From Aphis gossypii (Eukaryota; Arthropoda; Insecta; Hemiptera; Aphididae), in contig NC_065530.1 of assembly GCF_020184175.1 (NCBI RefSeq), positions 59,497,260 to 59,561,259 on the forward strand: a DNA stretch of 64,000 bases, written 5' to 3'. Made by a program: the position numbers and the translations under genes. Shown one piece after another: positions 1-14,119 of the stretch (position 1 is the first letter of the stretch; each line of letters opens with the position of its first letter). The notes beneath the pieces are model-generated. The model saw only the letters and a list, made by a program, of their open reading frames with translations, ran no database searches and was not told where the DNA came from.

Positions 1-3000
1 ATATATTATATTTTGTGCGAGTGTTCACTACCGCCGCTAACCGTCGTTGTATACCGTTTCGGTTACGTTTCAACGTATCGAATACCAGATTTTAAGTTTT
101 GGCCGATGCTAAATTTGTGTACAAATCATTTTATTCGCGTCGTTTATAGATAATAACAATATTAATCAATTATTTGAATAAAAGATCAACAATAACTAAT
201 AAGCAACTGTATATGTTTATTATTATGTGCAATATTCTCCCGTCTTCTGAAGTTGCATCTATCTATTAAATATTAAAAATACTTTCAATTTTTAATTGAT
301 TTGCGTTATCTTTTTCAATATTATTTAACAGTGATTAGTTTGAATATCATTCTTATATATTATGTTATGTTAGACCGCAGTTATTTTTTAATTCGTTGCA
401 TTAATGCATTATAGAAATCAATACACTAGGTAGTATAACTTAAGTTAATTATTTTTATAGCTTACAAATAATATAATCAGGTAGGTATTCAGATTATTTA
501 GGGGTGCTAAGCGCCCACTAGTGTTTCATGCGTCTTGTTCATCAGTATAGTATACGTATAGGTACCTCAGAAGTGGTATAATAAAATACCCCCACCCCTC
601 AATCAAATTTTCCTTCCAGGTCGTCGGATGCCAAAGAGACGTTTTTTATATTAGTTTAGAGGAACGATTATATTAAAAATAAGTACATTATTCTGTTAAA
701 AAATACTTTGAACATCACAATAAAATGTATTGTAGTAGCTACCTAAATTATGTCAAAAAATTTAAATTATATAATATGAACACGACAACTAGTACTCATC
801 ACACGTGAGTTTAAAACTTTTAAACTTCATTAAATAATAAAAAAAACCGTTTTTACATAAAACATAAATTCACCATCCAGTTGTCTGACAGTTCTGAGTT
901 GTCATTTTAACTAATGTTATATGTACTATATACGCGTATTACACCTATATAGTGCACCGAATGCCGATGTTTATCAGCTGTCGTATATTATACAGTCCTC
1001 TGTCTGCATGAATATGATATTTTATTGTCAGCTATACGTTTTTGGCGTTTGTTTTCTCTCACGAAGGTATGGGTACCTCTCGCATATGCGCACATACCGC
1101 CGTGCGTGCGTCAAATGCCTAAATAAACCTCTGCGCGGTTCTAAATATACCTGTGCGCCGTTTACTGTTTGGATTAGTTGTCGAAACGTATAAAATTATT
1201 CGATAATCCGGAAACGTATTTTGGGGTTCCCCTTGTCATGTTGTGGCAGGTAGGTATATTATGTGTTTTAAATAATTGTTATTCGTGAACTGGCCATCCC
1301 GACCCCGCCGACTATATTATGTATAGCACGCATTGACGTAACGAAATACAAATATATACGAATTAAAACGATGTGTATTCGTGTATAATAATTATAATTA
1401 TAATTCGTATAGATGTATATATGTGGTATAACATTTTTGAAATGTTTAATATTCAAGTGGAAATATATAAATGTATACGCATCGATTTCGTTGTATAGAT
1501 ATATTACTGTAATACATAGAAGTTATAACAATGCTACTATATTATTATAATAATAAGAACATTTTAAACCCCTTTTTTAATTTGTTAAATCAACATTTTA
1601 AATCATTAGATGGTAATATTATTTCTATACGCAATAGAAATGAGAATAATATGTTTAAAAGGGTCTGCTATAATATAGAGAGTTTTATAAAAATAGACTT
1701 TATATATTTCTATTTTATTATAAATTAATAATTATTATACTATACACAAAGAGGTATAAAATTATGAGTTGAAAAACATTTCATGTGAATTCTCATTTTT
1801 CTCAAGCCGCCGTTTAAAAATCCTGATCAACATACATTTTAAAATTTAAAACCAGTTTGAGAATCCATTATTTTACTAGGTCGAAGCATTTCTTATGCAT
1901 TATATTATATTTATTTTCAACTTGTTTTCAAGTGAATGTTTTCATTTACTTTCATAAAAGCAAATAACATTTTATTTTTATAAACTTTATTAATTTATGA
2001 CTTTTCTTAGGAATAGATTCTGGTGATATGGTAGTATGACGTGCAATTTAAAAATGAATTGAAAATAATTTACGTTGGAGTATATTATACAATACAATAA
2101 TAATCTGTATAATTTTAAGTATATTGAATATCAATATAAACGTTATTGAAGGTGATTTAAATATTGAAATGACTTTAGATATAATCGTTTAAGTCGTTTT
2201 AATGATAACACAATGAATGAAATAATAAATGAATCATCAATTGTTTTCAGATTAAAGAGATCCAGTTATTCTTTATCCATAGAATATATATACTATGATA
2301 TAGTCTAATTAATATGAGTACCTATCTAGTATAGATACCTACTGACTTATTTGTAAAAGATTATTAAACGAATGGTTACGTCAATTACATTATTCTCAGT
2401 GTATGAATTTATGAACAATGATAAAAACATACCTAATCAAATATGATACGCTTTGCAATGCTCATAGTAAATTCTAAATAGATCGAACTATGTATCGTAA
2501 CACATAGGAAGGTACCCTATAATCGTTAAAAGTGGGCCGTGCGCTGGACTGACAGTATAAGTACATACTATTACATTAAATGTATTAAAAACGATGAAAT
2601 ATTTAAAATTGACAAATTTCAGCTCTACGGAAATGGTTTGAAAAACGGTATCGATTGAAGTTAATAATTATAATATATAATTCGCTGATGTATACAGACA
2701 TAGTAAAGATATAGAAATTAATTGAAGTCATTAAACCATCTGCAGGTGGCAAAAACGTTTCAGATAATAATCGCATGTACGTATGCATATTATATTATTA
2801 TCGTATAGATAGGTGAATAGTGGATATTATAGCTGTACAATGTATTAAGCTGCAACTATTATGGTCATAGTTATAACGGTGAAAAAACACCATTTGTTTG
2901 CGTGCGGATGATAATTAAAACTTTAAATATATTATAAATGTATATGACATAATTCGCGTCTGCTTGACAACATTAACAGTCGCGCAGCAGCAGTAGTCAT

Positions 3001-4100
3001 AATAACTAAATAAAATGTAATTACATACACATTATTTATTGTCAATTTGCAGGTATAATATATACATAATAGTCACCTTAAGTGCCTGGTTTACACAGCA
3101 CAAATTCAACATTGGAGTATTGCGCGCAATTTCAAAAACAAATTGCGTTTTGCATTTTGTAGGTCGCATATAATATTATACGAATAATACTATAATAATA
3201 AAATATATTATTATTTATTATTGTTATTATATTATTGTAATGTGACTAAGAAGTAAGTACCTATGCTACAACGCAACATATATAAACCCGTGTTATATTA
3301 TACACATGATGTGATTTACCCGTGCCTGGGTATGTGTTTGTTATCGATTGTCGATCAAGGTAATCGATTCCCGAGATATATACCTATAATATAGGTATTA
3401 TTATAACGCGTATTTTGTTTTTATTTTTCTCTCGGTCGACGAAACTAGATACTTCAAAAGTTTTATAATACACTATACTCGTATTGCTGAATGATTTGTC
3501 GAGTACATTCACACTACTCACTTTCATTCTTTTATAAATTTAATACAACCCTGGTACCTATATGAAAACATATATTATGGGGTCATTCGGTCATTGGTCT
3601 TTGAGAAGACGCCACCCTTATTTATTATAGGATTGACTATTTTATATTAAATGTAAACTGTCAAAAGTAAATTTGCTATCTTACACATTTACACAGTGAG
3701 GAATTTCCATTCCATTACTACGGTGTGTACGCTTGAATGCATTTGACGTGAAGTATAAAATTTTAACGACATTTTGTTACCTGTATATACACAGATACGC
3801 GTTTACGACGAATTCGAAACGATACGACACACGACGCAGTGAAAACTGGAAATCTGACATGGCAGTAAATGTTAGCGTAGGCGCGAGACGTACGTGGGCG
3901 CGAGTGCTTAAAAGTTCTAAAAACCAGAGTTGAAGAAATTTTTGTTTATAAAGGAAAAATCGAGAATGAGCATGATCAGTGCAGAATCGTCCGTGTTGGG
4001 TTAGGAATTATGTGATTTATAAACAACATATCTATTATAAAATACCTATATGTACATGTAAATTAAGTTTTGAGGATATAAATATCATGGACAAAGATAT
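1..4100. other. Gene-free AT-rich DNA
   Basis: No splice-supported or homologous coding sequence seen. The first 110 bases are CpG-bearing and may belong to a feature cut by the window edge. The 90-codon frame at 921-1193 has no recognisable domain. Confidence 0.55.
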
Positions 4101-6500
4101 AATATTAATTATTTCGGAGCCTCCTCGTGCACCTATTTATATGTTTTCTCCCGGAGCGATTGTCCACACTACTGTGAAGTCGAATGAGATACTATATAAC
4201 TGCATACAGACGGGAAAAAATGGGAAAACGACCGCGCCATATCGGCACCGGGAAAGTGCGGTCACCGCTCACCGTTATTCGCTTTCGGGGCATAAACACA
4301 CGTTGTATTTAATTTACACACACACATACCCATTCATAGCATATAATATGACTATAATATACACTGTGCTTATATCTATAATACGTGTTTGGTGTTCCGC
4401 AAACGGGCGGGCGACCGGTTCGGTCGTTGGCGAATAATTCGTATAGAGTTGTTGGAGCGCGAAATCCGGTCCGGACGGTACGTGGTGGTGGTGTCCTAAA
4501 AACATGAAATTTGCGAAATAAAAAAAATCAGCGGCAAAATATATTCTCACCGGTCCGCGTCATGCATCATACTATATTATAATAATTAATTTAATATATT
4601 AAGATAGTATTATGTCGAATACCGCGCATTCGAGACGAGTTTTTGATTTTATTTCCCTCAAGTGGGGATTAAAGGTTAATTTCGTTTATAACTTTGTTCC
4701 CACGTACTTTCAAATTTTGAAAATCAACTTAAATTTAATTATAAATATTATGTTACGACTTAAAATTTTGTCCGGTATAAACTGAACAAAGTTAAGGGCT
4801 AATCTCATTTACATATTGTTATGTGTTTAACTGCGTCTCTGCGGTATATTATACAGCGATCGTTTCAGCTGGTGCACACACTGCGGTTTTATTTATCCAA
4901 CCGGAATATGTTCCAACTATTTTGTTCGTATAACCGAGAAAATGTACATTACAGAGTGTATGCCACATACGCTATTATAAATTTTTCATTGTTGTCCAGT
5001 GTTGACCTACGTTTTGCCTATTTCGAATACACGTGGAGCAAAAATCAAACTATAACTACCTCTGTTTCGTGATGTACGGTGTTCATCGTTAATCATCCCC
5101 ATAATCGCACTGCACACTATAATAATATTATACAATCCGTGTGGCGTTTGACCAGCTTCGGTATACGATTTAATAATAATATATGATGCTATTTTAAATC
5201 GTGGTAGATCGCGATAATCACGCTGCGCGCAGGGGAATATACGTTTTGCGAGGCCATCATCATCAGCAGCAGCCGTCTCTATTCGCGACACATGTGTCAT
5301 GGACGCGTGACCGCGTTTGCAAAGTAATATTAAAGTAATCGTTAGATTAGCAATATAATATGTATTCGTTTGTACACGAGTATATATATGTAAGTAAGCA
5401 TATACATTAAATACGATCTACGATCCAAGTCGTTGTGTAATAACCATCACTGTCGTTGCCGCCTGCAGCCCCCTCGGAAACGTCGCCGAACCCTTCCGCA
5501 GAGCACAACAGGTTTTCATAGCTGCAGTATATTTACGCGGCGGCGGAGGGCGTAAGACATAATAATAATGAAAATAACTACGTTCGTCGTCGTTACGTAA
5601 GGGTGTGTCCCGTCGCAACAATATGTTCTTATTTTGTGTGTATATATATATATTATATATAATTTAAGCGTCGACAATATTCTGTGGATAACGTTATTAT
5701 TATTAACAAGTCGTCGGTTTTCGACAGCTGTATAATATAATCGAGTAGTACAACATAGGTACTCGGCAATTGTTATTTGCCGCCGCCAGTCCCACGTTGT
5801 CATCATAACGTGTTTGCGCGAAATGTATATAAATGCAAATCCGACGGCCGTTTGCCGCCGCGTTGCACAAGGCTGCGGCGTGCAAATTTACCTGCAACAC
5901 TCACACACACACACGAGTATTTCACATAATACCTATGTAGGATCGCTGCGGTTATAGAGAAGACCTTTTAAGATCACGTTCTCGAATATATATATAGGTA
6001 TTATATATATATAGGTATATATATGTGTGTGTGTGTGTGTATTCCCCTTTGTGAATAACATTATAATATTATACACGGCGGAGGAGGCAATCGGCCAAGG
6101 CCTGTGTGACGTTTTAACGTTTTATCCTCCTCCTTCTCCAGTATAGCGTTGTTTTGAGAACCGATCGAAAAGTCCTCCGGGAAATCCTCGTCGCTACGAC
6201 GACGACCGCGACGACAAAACCCCAAAAACCACGACGATTTTCGATTCGCTACTGCGGTAGCAGTCGTAAAACGAAGCTATATAGGTAATTACACTAATTG
6301 GGACGCTCCAAAGAGGTTTGTTTTTTTAATGATTTCTTGGCACTGTTTGTTTAAACTTACACGCGGGGACGACGCAAAAACATTATTTTTTTAGAAAAAA
6401 CATTGGCCGAGGGTCTGTCGCGTTCTTTGGCACCGTATATACTTCGTGTTCATCGCGATAATGGGTTAAGGTTGCGGAGTTGACGAAATTTACACCAAAA
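4101..6500. other. CpG-bearing intergenic region
   Basis: Patches at 4.20-4.56, 5.02-5.62 and 6.07-6.48 kb have many CpGs and few stops, which explains overlapping frames on both strands (including the 152-codon frame at 3979-4437). No domains, splice chains or codon bias are seen. Regulatory DNA or non-coding exons are possible. Confidence 0.45.
5986..6041. repeat. Compound TA/TG microsatellite
   Basis: TA runs separated by two copies of ATAGGTAT and ending in a 17-nt TG run. The embedded TAGGTAT word is the one over-used across the whole window. Confidence 0.9.
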
Positions 6501-9500
6501 CTGAGAGCGGGAAAAAAAATTAAATATCGAACAAGCCGCGGTTTTTGTTTAATTTTTTTTTTTCAGTCTCAACTTCAACTGTCTGTAATGTGATGGAGGT
6601 TATTATAATAGCCGATGTACTTATACAATATATATGCATAATAAATATGATATGTACTAAAATATATATAATATGCGTTGTACCTATATTATATCGAACG
6701 AGAAGAAGGAGGAAGTGTTTGCGTTGATGGCGAGGTCATATATATAATCGGTTGGACACCGCGATAATGCCGACAACTGCTGCAGCCCGCTCGTAAAAGA
6801 CCTCGATTGGGTTTTTTCTGGTATCTACGATTTCTATAACATGGTCAGAAATTTTCCATTCGTTTTCCCATACATTACGGTGAAATCAACTAACGTCGAG
6901 TCAACCGACTTTCAAGACTCGACAAAATATATTATGTCGAACGCGCATAATAATTTTCACAGTCGGCAATTTTCCCAACGCAGTTACTGTACAATACGCT
7001 TGTATGTCATTTTTCAAACCGTCCAAATATTATAATATAATATAACAGCGTTATGTATTTATATAACTACATCGAACAAATATATAAATAATATAATTAC
7101 TATAATTGAAATCGGTATACAAAATGGTACAATGAATAGAAAAAAAAATCGAATTTTGAACATTGTGGTGCTAGGGAAACCAGCAAACTTGTGTTTTATA
7201 TGTATATGTTATATTAAACCGATGGAACGATATTGAGTATAATGCATATCGTATGACCCGAAAACAATTTTTTCTTTTTATTATTTATTGTCTTGCTAAA
7301 TGTTTTGCGAGCACAATTATTTTGTCATCGTTTAAATAATATAAAATGGGCTGACCTAATTTCGTAGCCTCGCCGCCCTGTTCATCAAATTGCAGTTTAT
7401 TATTAGGCCTAGAATTCAACTGCACGACTTACACACAGTGACGACACACATAACAATATAATATATATTACACGCTCGTTATACTATTTAAGCGCCGCCG
7501 CCCGTATCGACACACCACACACGCGACTAAATTAATATTGTATATGTATAAAAAAAAAACTGTACACATGTACATCGGAGATACCAATTTTTCACATTTA
7601 CGTACGACAAACGACCGAACTCTGTTGTAAAAAGAACAATGTAAATAACATACATCTCATTATTATTATTTGTATTATTATTAACATTAAGATAACGACT
7701 AATTAAAAATCTCATCACAATGTGCGACGCGATGTACGCGGGCTATAATAGAACCCGAGGTTGAGGTATATAAGTATATTGTAATAATATTATACTCGTT
7801 AAATAAAACCGATAACATAATAAAATAGGTATGTTGAAAATAAAAAAAAACGCGATTTGTTAATTGTTTAGTCTCGGCAAGTCACAACAATGTATAAACA
7901 CGCGAGAGTTTTCTTTTGGAAATCTAGGAAATCGGCGTTTTATAAAGTCGACGGTTTTCCGCGAACTTGACGTCCGAATACTCAGTTTATAGTGATGTTT
8001 AGCGTAAATAGTACTTAAGTAAATAATAATAATATGTTATGCGTAGGTATTCGACCGTCATACGAGTTCAACGGAAATCGTATCGGACTAGCCAAAATAT
8101 TGTGTTGGATTACGTATACGCGTGAGATAAACAACGAAATCGAATAATAACAATATAATTATTATTAAAAAATAAAGTATAGGTAGGACCGCTATAATGT
8201 AATATGTACTGCCGTTATTGAGCATCCATTACCTAATATAATAATGATTCGATAATATTGTTGTAAAAAAATAACTTAATATAGTGTACTTGCCGTCGAA
8301 TTAAAAGGGCCATGAGACAGCGGCGAATGCGATATTGCGATGCGCAACTATATAATAAAGGCCGTACGATTAAATAATAATTTAGTTATTGAGTGTATGT
8401 ATATTGACCACAGTTATCTAACTAGATAACCGTGATATTGACTTAACGAAACCGGCGCCGACGTCCGATTCCCCTGAAGGTAAGCCGTATACAGAGTGCT
8501 TACATTCATAGGCATAGGTACGCTGACTTTGTAGGCAGGATGTACACGTAAAAAATGTGGCGCCCAAAACAAAAATTAGTCCTCTTCTCATCAGAAAACC
8601 AAAGTTCGATGCTAAAATTTCGATTTATTCATTTATTAAGTATCAAATGTGTTAGTCACTTTTTTTTTCGTATTTACCAAAAGTTTATTTCGACGGTTTA
8701 TCACTGTATCGGCACGTATAGTGGTTTTGAAAACGACTATGACATTAACAATACTATACTTCCGAGAGGGTAACGATATTTCAAACGTATCGATAACGAG
8801 TTTTTAATGTTAAAAAGCATTTTGGGTGAATTCAATTGGACCCCATCATTTCCTCGGAGTTGCAGAGTATGTAGTTCTATCATATCTCGAGCGTTCGACT
8901 AATTTACCTATGCAATATAATATTGTGAACATAATATAATATCACATTATTCAAACGCTAATGCAACGTAAAAATGTCAGATTTTCATGACAAGCACGCG
9001 TGAGCTTGTATATAGGAATTATCTACTGTAAATTACAATAATAATATCCGCAAACCGTGACAACGAGTACGGTTTTTTTATTAAACATTTTTCGACCGAC
9101 TGCGATATATCATAATGACATGCGCCTATTATGTAGGCAGGTATATTAGTCGACACGACATCGATATATGTACATGCACTACAGCTGCATACACCTATTG
9201 CACCTACCTCATATTATTATTATTATTATTATTATTATACCATGTATGATATATAATATATATAATATACAAAAAATATTATATACGATACCGAAAGCGT
9301 TCATATTTTTTACGGTTTTGTTTACGCCACCGTGTGCAATGTTATTAATATTATTATTATTATACTCTCACACGATTATCGTGTCGGAAACAACACAATA
9401 TAATGTACAATTTTCTGCAGTGTTTGTGTTTTATAATATTTTTGTTGCCGTTATTGTTGTTGTTCGTCGTCGTCGTTGTAAACGCGTACAATACGCCGTA

Positions 9501-9540
9501 CAGTAAATACGATAAGCACCGCTGCTGACACCTGAACAAC
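6501..9540. other. Gene-free region
   Basis: AT-rich with short GC-bearing spots. A strong plus-strand donor-like site (AAG|GTAAGC) occurs at 8479/8480, next to a short CpG-rich open stretch, but no acceptor-bounded exon chain is found. An imperfect hairpin (GTTATCT/AGATAAC) lies at 8413-8430. Confidence 0.45.
9211..9239. repeat. (ATT)n microsatellite
   Basis: Trinucleotide run giving a poly-Ile frame. It explains the 112-codon plus-strand ORF around it. Confidence 0.95.
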
Positions 9541-9868
9541 GTTGGTGTGGCGTCAAGCTCGACAGCGATCGCGCGCGTATGTGTTATGTACGCGTTAAAA
9601 AAATAACAAACGCACATACGTCAGCGACGGCACCGCGAATAATAGAGGAGGACTTCCTAGAAGCCACGTTTCGATGTGTGTAAGTGTGTGTATGTGTGTA
9701 ATTCGAGGGAAGAAGTCCCCGCTAGCTTAAGAATCCGTCGGGGTTTCGACCGATGCATGCGCCGGGGACTTTTGGACGTGGCGGGAGGGTGTGCGGCCGT
9801 GCGAGGGGATCGTGGGAACGCGTCCAAAACGGAGACTGTGGCGCAAGTCCAACTTTCCGGGTCACCGT

Positions 9869-9876
9869 TGACGTCA
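9869..9876. promoter_or_regulatory. CRE palindrome TGACGTCA
   Basis: Perfect CREB/ATF octamer inside the CpG-rich patch at 9.54-10.22 kb. No gene is seen next to it. Confidence 0.3.
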
Positions 9877-10137
9877 GAGGGGCTTTTATTTCCGAAGGTC
9901 CGCCACGATTATTTTTATTATTAGGTTGGTTATTATTTTACGAAACTCTCGCCGCCGCCGACGACGACTATAATATTATAATATTATATATGCGACGCTG
10001 TCGCGGGCGCCGCGACGACGACGGTTTGTCTGCAGCTGCGTGCCCGCGCGAGCCCATCGTGGGTGACCACCCCGAAAATATCGCCTCGGCGTCACCGATA
10101 TTTTTGTACTCGTACATAATAATATATAGTACGACGG

Positions 10138-10159
10138 AAATAATAATAATAATAATAAT
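10138..10159. repeat. (TAA)n microsatellite
   Basis: Short TAA run that gives poly-Ile in the plus frame here. Confidence 0.9.
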
Positions 10160-12497
10160 TGTCGTGAATTCGCGGCCAACGCCTCGTCGGGCAGTCCACC
10201 GTCCCGCAACGGTTGCGTGACAAATATAATATAATATTATAATAAAACGTAATACAATATGTATATATATATAATTTTGTGTTTTTTGTTCATTTCCTTT
10301 GTCCACTTTGGCGATTTTTATCGGTTATCCGAATCGTTTATGTACGTACTTACACACACACATATACATATTTAGTACAGCTGAAAGTTTAAGAGTTATC
10401 GTATACCTAACTTGACTGTAAAAAGTGTATTATGTTAAACCGTACGGCGGTCTATTGCAGCATGCACGGTGCTTGAATAATTTCGTCGTGCTAGGTTAAA
10501 CGATGAAAAGAAATGAGGGGGTTGGATACGAATTACTTCTTCTCTTTCAAATATATTAAATTTTTGAATTTCTCCTGTCATTAACACACGAGTTTATATT
10601 ATACAACTACTACAAGAACGTCAAGTGTCAACTGTTGTAGGTAGGTATATACCTATATTTTCTCGTCCCACTGTTCCACGGATATATATTTATTTCCAAA
10701 TTCAATCATTCAATCAGCATCCATTATAATATGTATTATAAATAACCTATATTAAATGACGACCTATCGAGAAACTTTATTTGGCCCACAAGTAAGAAAA
10801 TTATTGTTTTTTTTTCGTGGTGAATTAAATGATGTTTTCATTAATTTTCATTTGATTTTTTGATTTACTTATTTTGAATAAACACGTAATAAAGATTTTG
10901 TGCATTTTAATGGCCACCAAAACTTCCCGAATTTTTTAAGTATCTATCCAAAAATAAATATAAAACGACAATAATGAGAAAATCTAGTTGTTAAATCTCA
11001 CTGCTGCGTTTGTTAGACTACTGCTGCAATAGCGTTTATGCGTGAAGCTGTCAAGCTGAATGTTATAGGATACGTATATTGGTGACGTACAATTTGTACA
11101 ATACACACTACACGGCTATCGGGTTAGTGTGAATATTAAAAAAAATATGTATGGAAACTAATCATTATCTCAATCATGTATTTATAAGTTACAAAACGCT
11201 GTATAGTATGTGTATATGCAATATGCTATTCCTATAGTTTTATAATTATTTTTATGAAAGATGATTTTTTAAAGTTCCTGTTTTTCTTTTATGACGCTTT
11301 ATTTTAAACTTCGAGGCAGAATATTTTCATAAAAATTTCAGTATACAGCTAACGAATTTTCAACTAATTAGAACTAATTTTATTTAAAATCTATATGATT
11401 ATTTTATTTAAATTTTTTGATAAAACTTTAGTTCGGGAAAACAGTAAACATTTTTATTGTTTTGTAAGTAGGAGTACTTCAAAATGCAAACATTAAGTGT
11501 ATAATTCTTATAATCGTTTTAAAAAAATCATCTTGTATATTATATGAGAATAATGAGAAAATAAATATACCAGTGTATATTTTAAGTTAACAAGTAAGTG
11601 ATTGTTATACTTAACTAATATTTATATTATATAATGTTGTTTCAACCATGTGTATGTTTTGTGACAAGCCGATCGCATACGTATTTTTAAACATCGGATA
11701 AAAGGTATGCTATTTTGCTTGTCGTCCGACGCGAGAATGATTGTAAACTGAAAACGTTGTTGATTCTTTTTATTTAAAGATAGATAGGTAGATATATTTA
11801 ATGGAGTTCCGTATTAGGTAGAGCGAACGATAGTATACATATTATACATGATAATAATATATTAATATCTCAACTCATGCTGTAGAAAAGATGTCCGATG
11901 CAAGTATACGTGTCATATATAACCAACAGTGAATTTTTATATGTATGATAAAATATAATATTCAATAACAAAAAATTACATTTATAAAATAAACTAACAA
12001 ATTATACGAAGTAAAATAATCTATTGGCGGTGATAAATAGTTAAAACACATAATAACAATTATTTTTTATTATACATCTTAATTTATTTAACCTCGTCTT
12101 AATATATTATCAATAACCAATAGCTTTTAGAAAGTCTCAGATATCTTTATGACTTTATATCGTAATATTATATGATTATTGATTAATATTTTACATTATA
12201 ATTTAAAAATATATTCATTAAAATTTATACCTTCATATTATTATAAATCTAACCTAATCGTATATTATTTTATTCTAAACTTTTTGTTAGATTACCGTAT
12301 AGAGAGTACCGGTACATAATACCTATAGAATCATGCATTTTTAATAAGAGTCAAGACTACCTAAGACTTTTTGATTACTTCCGTCTTCCGTACGTACCTA
12401 TATAACCAGAATATTAGATTTTTTTTGCTGTGTATGATAACAAGAACTCCACACAAAGACGTCATGTCTATAAGTATTGAACAATTTTCTCGTATAG

Positions 12498-12504
<7 letters not shown>

Positions 12505-12530
<26 letters not shown>
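12505..12530. repeat. (ATT)n microsatellite
   Basis: Uninterrupted ATT run after a T stretch. Confidence 0.95.
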
Positions 12531-14078
12531 GCAAGAACAGGTAGATACATTCACTATACGTTGGCCTCGAGTTACGAGGAAAAAAATTGCACTGTAGATC
12601 AGACGGGTAATTTGTCAAAAAGTAAAAATTATGAAATCTCAATTTCTGTAATGGTATATAAACATGTTATGAAGATACATGTAAATATTTTTAGTAAAAT
12701 AAAAAGCTCAATAGTATCATATTTTTTCCCAAATTTCAATATTGCTATACTAGCCAAAAGCTACCTATATTCCTTAATTAAATTAAAACACATTACCAAC
12801 TGCAGCAAGTAGCAAGTTGTCATTAAAACTCACCCAACACAAAACTAGATGAAATAAAACTAAGACGTCATATAATGTATAATGTATATATCTCCTGTGG
12901 GAAATTACGAAGAAACTCGAAGTAGTAATAACAAGAATTATATACGTATTGGTCATACCCATTTTATACAATGTAGTTTCCTCATCGATAAAAAAAATAA
13001 TCTACTATGTACCTTTTATGCGCAGTTCTGCACTTTACAGTAAAACTATTACCAGAACTGAATGTCGCTATTACGAAAAACTTAAAATGCAACCTTCCGA
13101 ATCAAAAATCTTCAGCTCTCAACTCATGTGCACATTCAATAAAAACATTAATTAATTTCTTTATTTCCTCAAAACTCTTAAACATATTATTTTGAGACTG
13201 GCTTAACACAATAACTTGTAACTTTTATTTATTTATTATTATTTTTTTTTTGCCCATTAATTGTCTATTAGGAGTTAGTAATTAATTATTTATTTCATTA
13301 TTACAAGAATAGCTTACTATAAAACTTTTTAAATCCCAAAAGCCTATTAAAATTCCGCTGATCACATAAAAAAAATGTTAGAACAATGGATGACTTATAA
13401 AAAAATAGTGGATCAAATTACTTGATATTTCAAAAACGAATAAAGTATATTTTATTAAATTTAGTTTTTTTTTTAGTAATTATTGATAAAATGTAATAGT
13501 ACAATGTAAACCAGAAGAATATATAATATTTTTAAATTTTTAATTAACAGTTCTATGTTTAAATTTTTAAATCTGATATTATATTTAAAATTGACACAAA
13601 AATAAAACCAAACAATTAAATAATGTTTGAACTTAATGGCATTTTACCAGACGAGTCGTTTACACAGACTTGGCATGTAACTCTTAAGTTTTAATATAAT
13701 ATACATATAAATTATTATTATTATTTACTACTATAATTTTGTTGTCTACTCTCAATGTTTTTTTTCTAAAGTTTGTTTTAATTTTAATAACTCGTTTCGT
13801 GCATAGTATTCAATGACTGTTTGTTTGTTTTTTAATTGATTATAATTGATACCACTTATTATGACTAGTACAACGTAATACGGGTATTACTCATATAACT
13901 GTTCTAAACTAGGTTTATATTTATGTATTTTTAAAAAACAAATAATTAATAAATTATCAATAAAAATCATAATAAAATATGACTTATAGAATAATAAATG
14001 TGAATGTACTTAGTACTTGGATATACCCAGTTAGTTGAATATCTGGGTGAGAAACGTGGAGAAGGCGTGTTTAAGTGA

Positions 14079-14119
14079 GTCACGTGAAAAAGTTGCGCAA
14101 AAAGTCACGTGAAAGAGTT
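14079..14119. promoter_or_regulatory. Duplicated GTCACGTGAAA E-box sites
   Basis: Two near-identical sites, GTCACGTGAAAAAGTT (14079-14094) and GTCACGTGAAAGAGTT (14104-14119), are spaced 25 bp start to start. The core matches MiT/TFE (CLEAR-type) and other bHLH-Zip E-boxes. The duplication suggests more than chance. Confidence 0.35.

Larger units (their letters stand above)
9541..10330. other. CpG-rich patch
   Basis: One of the most GC-rich stretches in the window, with a CRE palindrome, GCC/GAC repeats and long overlapping chance frames on both strands (up to 155 codons). A promoter or non-coding first exon is possible: a donor-like GTGT|GTAAGT lies at about 9679. No gene is identified. Confidence 0.4.

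Noticed and set aside
3979..4437. 152-codon plus-strand ORF
   Set aside because: Low-complexity composition, no domain, overlaps a minus frame in a CpG-bearing patch; no splice or codon-bias support.
9753..10220. 155-codon plus-strand ORF with overlapping 112- and 77-codon minus ORFs
   Set aside because: Stop-poor because of high GC and trinucleotide repeats; poly-Ile and Arg-rich stretches are repeat translations.
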